Shown here: positions 57,392 to 64,000 of the stretch, in pieces
How positions within the stretch are numbered: the first letter of the stretch is position 1
Layout: every line of letters begins with the position of its first letter
Assembly: GCA_004352715.1 (NCBI GenBank)
Contig: SCFE01000036.1
Coordinates: 1,835,002-1,899,001, forward strand
Length of the DNA: 64,000 bases
Origin: Hofstenia miamia
Lineage: Eukaryota > Xenacoelomorpha > Acoela
Reading direction: 5' to 3'
Made by a program: the position numbers and the translations under genes
The notes under the pieces: generated by a model
The model's database searches: none
What the model saw: only the letters and a program-made list of their open reading frames with translations
What the model was told of the DNA's origin: nothing

Positions 57392-59330
57392 GTGAAATAT
57401 ATTGCCGAACCTTTAAATTATATCTTTAGTGAATGCTTAAAATGGAATATTTTCCCCGATTCCTTGAAACAGGCTCATATTACTCCAATCTACAAAAAAG
57501 ACGACCCAAAGTGTGCCAAAAACTATCGACCTATATCTATTACATCACCAATCAGTAAAATATTTGAAAGACTCCACGAACAAATTACACTTCATTTAAG
57601 TAATCATAAACTATGGTCCAAATCACAATTTGGTTTCAGAAAAAATTACTCAACATCAGTCGCATTTATACAAGCCACAGAAAAATGGAGAGCATTATTA
57701 GACTCTAGTAAATTTGTTGCGATTGCCTGTCTTGAAATTCCAAAACCATTCGATTCTATTAATCATGAGATATTAATAAAAAAATTAAATGGAAATCTCT
57801 GACTGGATTTTTATTAAAAATGGTGTTCCACAAGGAACAATTTTGGGACCGTTACTATTCAATATGTATGTAAATGATTTGAGCAATCATACCACATATA
57901 ATGTTATACAATATGCTGATGATACTATGCTACTTAGTTCACATAAGTTTCCTGAAATTGCTATAAAAGTTCTCGAAGAAAATTGCACTCTTCTTGCACA
58001 ATATTTTGCTTAACTAAAACTAAGAATAAACCCATCTAAAACTCAATTTTGCTTAATTAGATCTAAATTTTGAAATAATTCCACAAATAGTTCACAATTT
58101 AAATTGAAATTTAATGACACATACATAGAACAAGTTAATTCTTTTAAATATTTAGGTATCATTTTTATTCTCAACTAAATTTTACAAAACAAATATCTAG
58201 TGTTAAGAAAATGGCCACTTCAATAAAGGCTCTTAGCAATGTATCACAACAGCTTCCAACCACAGCAAAAATTCAATTAATTCACACATTAANNNNNNNN
58301 NNNNNNNNNNNNNNNNNNNNNNNNNNNNNNNNNNNNNNNNNNNNNNNNNNNNNNNNNNNNNNNNNNNNNNNNNNNNNNNNNNNNNNNNNNNNNNNNNNNN
58401 NNNNNNNNNNNNNNNNNNNNNNNNNNNNNNNNNNNNNNNNNNNNNNNNNNNNNNNNNNNNNNNNNNNNNNNNNNNNNNNNNNNNNNNNNNNNNNNNNNNN
58501 NNNNNNNNNNNNNNNNNNNNNNNNNNNNNNNNNNNNNNNNNNNNNNNNNNNNNNNNNNNNNNNNNNNNNNNNNNNNNNNNNNNNNNNNNNNNNNNNNNNN
58601 NNNNNNNNNNNNNNNNNNNNNNNNNNNNNNNNNNNNNNNNNNNNNNNNNNNACTAAGCCACTTTAATTATGGAAACATACTGTATACCGACATAAATCAA
58701 CAACTTTTGAATAAATTCAATCTGAAAATAAAATGGGCTATAAAAATAGCAGTTAATCATATTTATAACAGAAATCTAGAAATTAACAAAAACTTTTCTA
58801 AATCCACAATGCATTATTTATAAAAATGTATTAACTACTTTTTTTAAGATATTTAATAATATTGTTCCATACCCCAAATCCAACTTTCTATCTTCTAAGA
58901 TATTGCTTAGACATAATCATAGAACGGTAAAAATTAGGCCTCTTCCATATAAAAAGAAAATAATGAAAAATTCATTTCTCAACACATCAATAATTATATG
59001 GAATAATTTACCTAAATCTATAAAACAAATAAATAAACTAAGAGTATTCAAAAACGAATTTGAAAAATACTTCTGTTGTTATACAAAGGAAAGGCTTGAA
59101 TACAAATGGCGAGGTTTTAAATTTTATAATAGTGATTATTCAATAGACCGCATCTATCCTAAATTCGCCATAGCCCAAGCTAGTAATTGTAATTATTTTT
59201 GTAAAATTTATCTTTGTATGTGTTTTGCTCCTTTATTTCTATTGTTTGACGCTATTTAGAGTTGTAAACAGCATTTTATATTGTAAAAAGCAACTCTAAA
59301 TATAGATATTTCATTTCATTTCTTAACACT
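57392..59330 (+). mobile_element. Non-LTR retrotransposon copy, RT domain to 3' end, interrupted by an N gap
   Basis: The RT motifs are in order: ITPIYKKDDPKCAKNYRPIS, SQFGFRKNYSTSVAFI, IPKPFDSINHEILIKKL, then a frameshift with a short deletion, GVPQGTILGPLLFNMYVNDL and VIQYADDTMLLSS. The first catalytic Asp position reads Glu (CLEIPKPFD for .LDLSKAFD), so it would be inactive even without the shift. After the gap (58293-58651) come the C-terminal IIWNNLPKSIKQINKLRVFK and a 3' tail of ATTTC repeats (59309-59322). Confidence 0.8.
58293..58651. other. Assembly gap inside the LINE
   Basis: About 359 N replace the RT thumb region. The length is roughly what the missing LINE segment would need, so the gap size may be a real estimate. 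Confidence 0.95.
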
Positions 59331-60523
59331 GCTCACCTTATATCTAATCACTTAAGTAATAGACATCAGCGAATTAAACTAAATGATACTTTTTTAAATT
59401 GGTTGTCTGTCAATAATGGTGTACCTCAAGGAATCATACTAGGTTCCCTGCTTTTTAATACTTATGTGAATGACATGAAGGAAATTACTGACTGCGAAAT
59501 ATCACAATACGCCGATGATACATTATTTACTGTGGAAATAAATCCTTAGATAAAGCAGTAAAAGTTATTAAATCGAATTGTATAAAATGGAGCAACTATT
59601 TTAGCATGCATAGATTGGGTATTAACGCGAAAAAAACTGAATTTTGAATTATGAAACCTCTTAGAAAAAAACGAACATCTCTGACTAGTCAATTAAATTC
59701 AATAATACCTGTTAATAAGTTTAAATATCTAGGAGTAACAATAGATTCAAAGCTTAATTTCAAGTCGCAAATAAATACTATTATTAAAAAAAGGACTGTA
59801 GGTATTAGAAAGATATTCCAACTCCCAACAGTTACCCCCAATTGCAGTAATTCAAATGTTTCATGCATTCGTTATGAGCAATTTTAACTATGCTAATATC
59901 TTACATACTAATGCACACAGCCTAATGATAAAAAAGCTTCGAGTTCAACTAAAATGAGCATTAGATCTTTGTAATAATAGCTTCTAAAACAAAAGAAATC
60001 TATTCTTTTTCCACAAGAGTTAATTATTTACAATATTATTATTTATTTTTTCGAATTCATAAACAAAATTCCACCCTACGACGAGATATCATTCTCATTT
60101 TCGACAGACTGTCTGAAGCAAAGTAAACGATCAAAAAAACTATTCACATGTTAAATTTAATAAAAATGTCATGAGTAAATCCTTTATTAATATACTGCAA
60201 TTTATAACTGGAATATATTGCCAAAAGAAATGATAATAATAGACAACCTAAAAAAATTCAAAGAAAGAATTAAAATCATTAATTCTCAAACAAAAGTTTA
60301 TATCAGGTAGATCATGGATAGGATTTAAATTTTATAATACCGACTATACAATAAATCGAAATTAATAAGCTATCCGTAGTCTGTGTTTTTTTAGCCAGTT
60401 CTTTTTCATTTTGTTATTATTCATTTTTTTATTGTACTTAGTAGTTAATGACGCTATTTATTTGAAATATCAGTTAAATATTATAAAAAATTCAAATGAA
60501 TATAGATTATCTTATCTTATCCT
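59331..60523 (+). mobile_element. Second, related non-LTR copy (RT palm to 3' end)
   Basis: It reads NNGVPQGIILGSLLFNTYVN, ISQYADDTLF, HRLGINAKKTEF and FKYLGVTIDSKLNFKSQI in broken frames. The 3' end GGATTTAAATTTTATAATA...GACTATACAATA closely parallels 59110-59150 of the copy before it, so both are one family. Its tail is (TTATC)n (60507-60520), different from the ATTTC tail of its neighbour. It is 5'-truncated and broken. Confidence 0.75.
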
Positions 60524-60616
60524 AAAAAGAGAAAGTCAAGTAAAATTGTTTCAGACATAGGTTTACAATATTCGCGTAGTTTCATGAGTTTTAAAATTTT
60601 AAAAAAGAAGTTATCC

Positions 60617-60847
60617 TTAGATTTTTTTCGAGAATTTTATTTCTTTCAATGCAACTAAGAAACGACCTCCAGACATTTGTGTGTAAATACCAAATCGTAA
60701 TATCATAGATTGGTTATTGTCAGAGAGATGTAGAGCGTGATATGAAAGTTCAGCAGCATTTTTCAACATTGCATGGTATTCTTTGTCAAAAACATCATGT
60801 AATCCTTTCCAAGGTACCAATAATTTTTTTTCAGACTGACTTCCCAA
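60617..60847 (-). CDS. Unidentified minus-strand frame, possibly an exon or element fragment
   Basis: A 76-residue frame contains LLVPWKGLHDVFDKEYHAML and ELSYHALHLSDNNQSMILRF. Trp, His, Asp and Met use is protein-like for this AT-rich DNA. It lies between two plus-strand LINE fragments and may be part of another mobile element. No family recognised, and no clear splice sites. Confidence 0.25.
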   Translation of the reverse strand: MGSQSEKKLLVPWKGLHDVFDKEYHAMLKNAAELSYHALHLSDNNQSMILRFGIYTQMSGGRFLVALKEIKFSKKI

Positions 60848-60879
60848 TTATCGCATTTTAAATATAATAGAGTTGATTT

Positions 60880-61170
60880 AAATGGTGTTTAGGGAATGGT
60901 TACTGGTTTGGAATGGGGTGCCTCAAGGTACGATTCTAGGTCCTCTTCTTGTTAGTATTTATGCAAATGACATAACTAATTGCAATTAAATTCAATATGC
61001 CGATGACAAATGGTATTTTCAGCGGTAATTCATCAATGCACCTAGCAACGTAATCTATAGAATTGAATTGTAACAAATTATCAAAATATCTTTGTATGCA
61101 TAAGTTGAATACTAATAAAGCTAAAAAAGAATTTTGTATTTTATTCGAAATTTCTCGATCTTTCTAAAAC
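60880..61170 (+). mobile_element. Third LINE fragment (RT palm)
   Basis: EWLLVWNGVPQGTILGPLLV followed by SIYANDITNCN, stop, IQYADDK and HKLNTNKAKKEF are the RT palm motifs of the same kind of element as the two copies upstream. It is truncated at both ends and has stops. Confidence 0.65.
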
Positions 61171-61473
61171 GAAAATATCCAGTCAGTTCAGAAATTTCAC
61201 AGTCAAGCTAACTATAGTTAGTTTGACTAACTATACAGAGATCTATTTCACATGTGAGAATATCAATGAATAGAGAATTTAAGTCTCTGATGTTTCTTAG
61301 AGATCTACAATTAAGTACTAAAATCCTTGGAGTTTCCAGTTTTAAAGAAGGTAACTACTTACTAAATTGTTACATTGACATGCCTCACTTGGTACGAAAG
61401 GAGTTGCGTAACTGTTTAAATTAGAGTTAATTAGGTAAGGATTGTGAAGATGTACGTTTTATAATTGTGGTAG
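61171..61473. other. Unassigned segment with a short protein-like frame
   Basis: A plus-strand frame from about 61265 reads NREFKSLMFLRDLQLSTKIL and ends RKELRNCLN followed by TAG (61424). It contains a possible donor (AAGAAG-GTAACT). It may be an element fragment; not identified. Confidence 0.2.
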
Positions 61474-62121
61474 TCAATCATCAGTTTCTGTTTTCTGCAT
61501 TAATACCCTAATGTTGGACAAATAAATAGTACAATCTTTTAAAAAAGTAGAATGATTGCATTTCTCAGGGTATGAAGTCCTGCAATTTACACATGTATGT
61601 TTCCAAGGATTGTCCTCTTTTGGACAATTTGCATATATGTGATTTTCTGCTATGAACATGCACACATGTAATTTTTTGGGTACATATTTCTTGAGTGTCC
61701 GTGCATAAAAATGTTCCATATTGCACATCGGAAGGCCAATATGTATGCTGTTTTCAAAAAAGAATTTCCATACTCTGACAAAAGTAAACATCAAGCAAGA
61801 CCTCCATGCCTCTTCTAGAGTGAACATGACCAGGCAGTTAATAGGAAGAATAGGGCGACCAGAGCATAGAGTATCTTCAACGATGTCAAACGCCAGTCTC
61901 GGCGTGTCGTTATCTTCAGTGATGAGTAGTATGAATTGGGCGAGACAAGGTGGATATTTTTGACCTTTGACCTTGGCGGGGGTGTCTGATGTAATTGTGC
62001 ACATTGGCCGTCTGTGTATCTCTGACGTCATTGGAACATATTCTCTTTTGTTATAATATTTGCTGGCAAATACATTTGTTTGTAGTCTATTGTTTAAAAT
62101 GTAGCCAATTTTTTTGTGCAT
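61474..62121 (-). CDS. LINE ORF1 (gag-like) protein fragment with a zinc-knuckle-like region
   Basis: A 215-residue minus-strand frame. Its second half, VRVWKFFFENSIHIGLPMCN through HIYANCPKEDNPWKHTCVNC and EKCNHSTFLKDCTIYLSNIR, follows the plan of retroposon ORF1 nucleic-acid binding proteins. There a short fold is followed by Cys/His knuckles (here CVNC...H....C) and a basic CP.Y..EKEI-like end. Several expected knuckle cysteines are absent, so the copy is diverged. It lies antisense to the LINE fragments upstream and may belong to a different insertion. It would bind element RNA. Confidence 0.45.
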   Translation of the reverse strand: MHKKIGYILNNRLQTNVFASKYYNKREYVPMTSEIHRRPMCTITSDTPAKVKGQKYPPCLAQFILLITEDNDTPRLAFDIVEDTLCSGRPILPINCLVMFTLEEAWRSCLMFTFVRVWKFFFENSIHIGLPMCNMEHFYARTLKKYVPKKLHVCMFIAENHIYANCPKEDNPWKHTCVNCRTSYPEKCNHSTFLKDCTIYLSNIRVLMQKTETDD

Positions 62122-62950
62122 ATACGTTTTTGGAATTACATAATTAATAAGTCAAAAATCCCATGAGATTAGAATTGTTTGCAGTCTATTGTTTAAAATG
62201 TAACTAATTTGTTTACTTGCTTATTTACGTGGCCTAATTTAGTTTACATACTTGTTTTTTATTAACAATCATGACATATAATGATATTGATATATATTGA
62301 TATATATTTTGTGATAAACTAAACAGTTTGAAAATTATTTATAGCATAAAATCAAGAGAACATATACAATCTAAATATCAACGAAACAAAGAAAGCGCAA
62401 TAAGAAAAAGAAACATCTTTAAATGAAATTATAGGAATTGGATCTGACGGCGAATATTTTTCAATCAACAATTCAGAAGATGTTCAGCAATCCAATTCAC
62501 ACATAACTCTCACACAGCAGCTTTCATTGCTATCATTACTAACATTTGTAGCATATGTCTGCCTGCTTTTGATTTGTGTAAACGTTCAGGACTTGTCAAA
62601 CATCATACTGTCAATGATTAGAGATGTGAAGGTTCAGGACTACCACCTCGTTCACTTGGAAAAACGCCTGTATTTCCCTCACTTTCTGATATTGAAATNC
62701 AAACAAAAATATTTTGTTTTATTTTATATACTTAGTTTTTGTTAATGTATGTTACTTGCTTATTTATGTGGCTAATTTAGTTTACATACTTGTTTTTTTA
62801 TTAATATACATGACATTTGAAATACCACACTAATTTAGTTTACATACTTATTTTACATACTTGTTATTTTTATTAACATACATGATATTGGAAATACCAC
62901 ATTAATTTAGTTTATATGTTTATTTTACATACTTGTTTTATTTAGTAACA
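62078..62950. repeat. Diverged short repeats, TTTACATACTTGTTTTT type
   Basis: GTCTATTGTTTAAAATGTA occurs at about 62085 and 62177. A unit of TAATTTAGTTTACATACTTG followed by a T-run and ATTAACATACATGAC recurs near 62236, 62776, 62830 and 62908. Between them a plus frame (from about 62430) reads GIGSDGEYFSINNSEDVQQS then SNSHITLTQQ and is followed by a hydrophobic stretch, possibly coding but unassigned. A single N lies at 62699. Confidence 0.45.
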
Positions 62951-63073
62951 TTTAATAACAAATGTTTGAATCAGAAAGATAATAATACTTGTTAAAAGCG
63001 TAATGCCTTATTTCGGTAATAAAGCAAAATAATTTTTCGGAACTAGTTTACATGGGTTTTCCACTTTATACAT

Positions 63074-63195
63074 TTTTCCTTTCGGTGATTTGTTTTGTCC
63101 TTTCGAAAAAAAATATTTTCCTTTTGGTGATTTGTTTTGTCCTTTAAAAAAAATATTTTCCTTTTGGTGATTTGTTTTGTCCTTTCAAAAAAAAT
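63074..63195. repeat. Three tandem copies of a 40-42 bp unit
   Basis: CCTTT(C/T)GGTGATTTGTTTTG with TCCTTT and an A-run repeats three times (GGTGATTTG at 63084, 63126 and 63166). It is a small minisatellite. Confidence 0.8.
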
Positions 63196-64000
63196 TACTT
63201 GCCTTTGGGATATTTAATTTAAATATAAATTTTAAGACATTCTACAAATCAATGAATGTTAATTACTTGAAGTTGTATCATAGCTTTTGAATTTTAAAAT
63301 AAAAACTTTATACTTATTGAAAAAGTGTTAATGTTCACATTTCTCTTCAGTCAATGAGAAAATTTTGATAATCGCAAATGAATACATAACGCCATTTAAA
63401 AACGAATCAATTAGATGTCATGAAACTCACAAAACATTTTTAATTACGAAAAGACTAACAAATTTTCATAAAACAAATACATTAACGCAAAAATGATTAA
63501 ATTGATTGATTTTACAAAACACATAGTCGTACACAGTTTGCATGAAAAGAAGCTAATTTTTTAGTTGAAAATGAATATCAGAGCTATATAAAATAAATTT
63601 AAGTATACATATAATACTTAAAACTTAATTTAATTAAAATATACTTGTAATTGTTTATGAGATTATAAAAACACAACAGCAATCGTTAAATGAGTTAAAC
63701 TACATTTTGTATATTAGGTGTCAAAACAACTTTGGAACGTTTTCTAAATATAGAAATAAATAGCTTAAATTACTATTATCAGAAGCAGATAAAATGAAAT
63801 AAAAACTTCTTCAAGGCGATTTACTCGTTGTATTCAAATATAAAATTTATATCTCGCAATATGCAATTAGGAATACCGGATTTTAACTCAATTTTCCTAA
63901 TAAATGTTTTAAAATCATATAGAGATTGAGAATTTTTAAAAATAAATCTGATTTTGTTAGAGTTTCAAAGACATAGCATTGGAGAGAATGCCAATATATT
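63196..64000. other. AT-rich DNA to the window end
   Basis: No gene, RNA or ordered repeat seen. Confidence 0.5.

Noticed and set aside
58211-58666. Open frame across the second N gap
   Set aside because: Artefact of the N run inside the LINE copy.

Overview
This is eukaryotic, almost certainly invertebrate metazoan, genomic DNA. It is strongly AT-rich and has spliced genes with GT-AG introns, many degenerate non-LTR retrotransposons, Tc1/mariner-type and piggyBac-like DNA elements, (TA)n microsatellites and assembly gaps. I cannot name the species. The recognisable genes have few introns: one seen in each of the prohibitin, NHE8-like and 1106-residue genes, and two in the tubulin gene counting one right after the start codon.

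Layout. 1-3.2 kb: a LINE 3' fragment, a 1-kb N gap and a TA repeat. 3.2-5.6 kb: a divergent alpha-tubulin gene (+) without the Lys-40 acetylation site. 7.2-9.1 kb: a decayed LINE. 9.3-16.3 kb: gene-poor DNA. 16.3-16.6 kb: a convincing acidic last exon on the minus strand, then LINE and mariner relics. 21.7-26.3 kb: prohibitin-2 (+), whose 3.8-kb intron carries a LINE 3' end duplicated across a one-base gap. 27.56-30.31 kb: a highly homogeneous tandem array of a 102-bp unit. 31.6-33.5 kb: a small phase-consistent multi-exon gene model (+) of unknown function, with a pogo/Tigger-like non-autonomous element in one intron. 33.5-38.9 kb: exon-like pieces, an 812-bp duplication and a LINE 3' end. 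39.7-42.4 kb: an NHE8-type Na+/H+ exchanger (+). 42.6-47 kb: a 250-bp direct repeat pair, a piggyBac-like MITE and a broken Tc1 element with IR/DR ends. 48.8-53.0 kb: a large secreted or membrane-anchored alpha-helical protein, perhaps of the mesothelin/otoancorin type. 56-61 kb: another piggyBac-like MITE and a run of related LINE copies. 61.5-62.1 kb: a minus-strand LINE ORF1-like protein. 62-64 kb: AT-rich short repeats.

The most interesting feature is the 102-bp array. Each of 26 complete units contains, in order and at normal spacing, a box C (AUGAUGA), a box D' (CUGA), a C'-like box (AUGAUGC) and a box D (CUGA). The sequence directly 5' of box D' can pair over 12 bp (one G-U) with the universal ACCGCCCGUCGC segment near the 3' end of 18S rRNA. 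The D+5 rule places the modification on the cytidine methylated by human U43/SNORD43 and yeast snR70. I therefore read this 'satellite' as a tandem array of U43/snR70-type C/D snoRNA genes. That reading rests on sequence motifs and recalled snoRNA biology; expression is untested.

The protein genes look like independent housekeeping or cell-surface genes and not a functional cluster. Prohibitin-2 acts in the mitochondrial inner membrane, NHE8 in endomembrane or apical ion exchange, and tubulin in the cytoskeleton.
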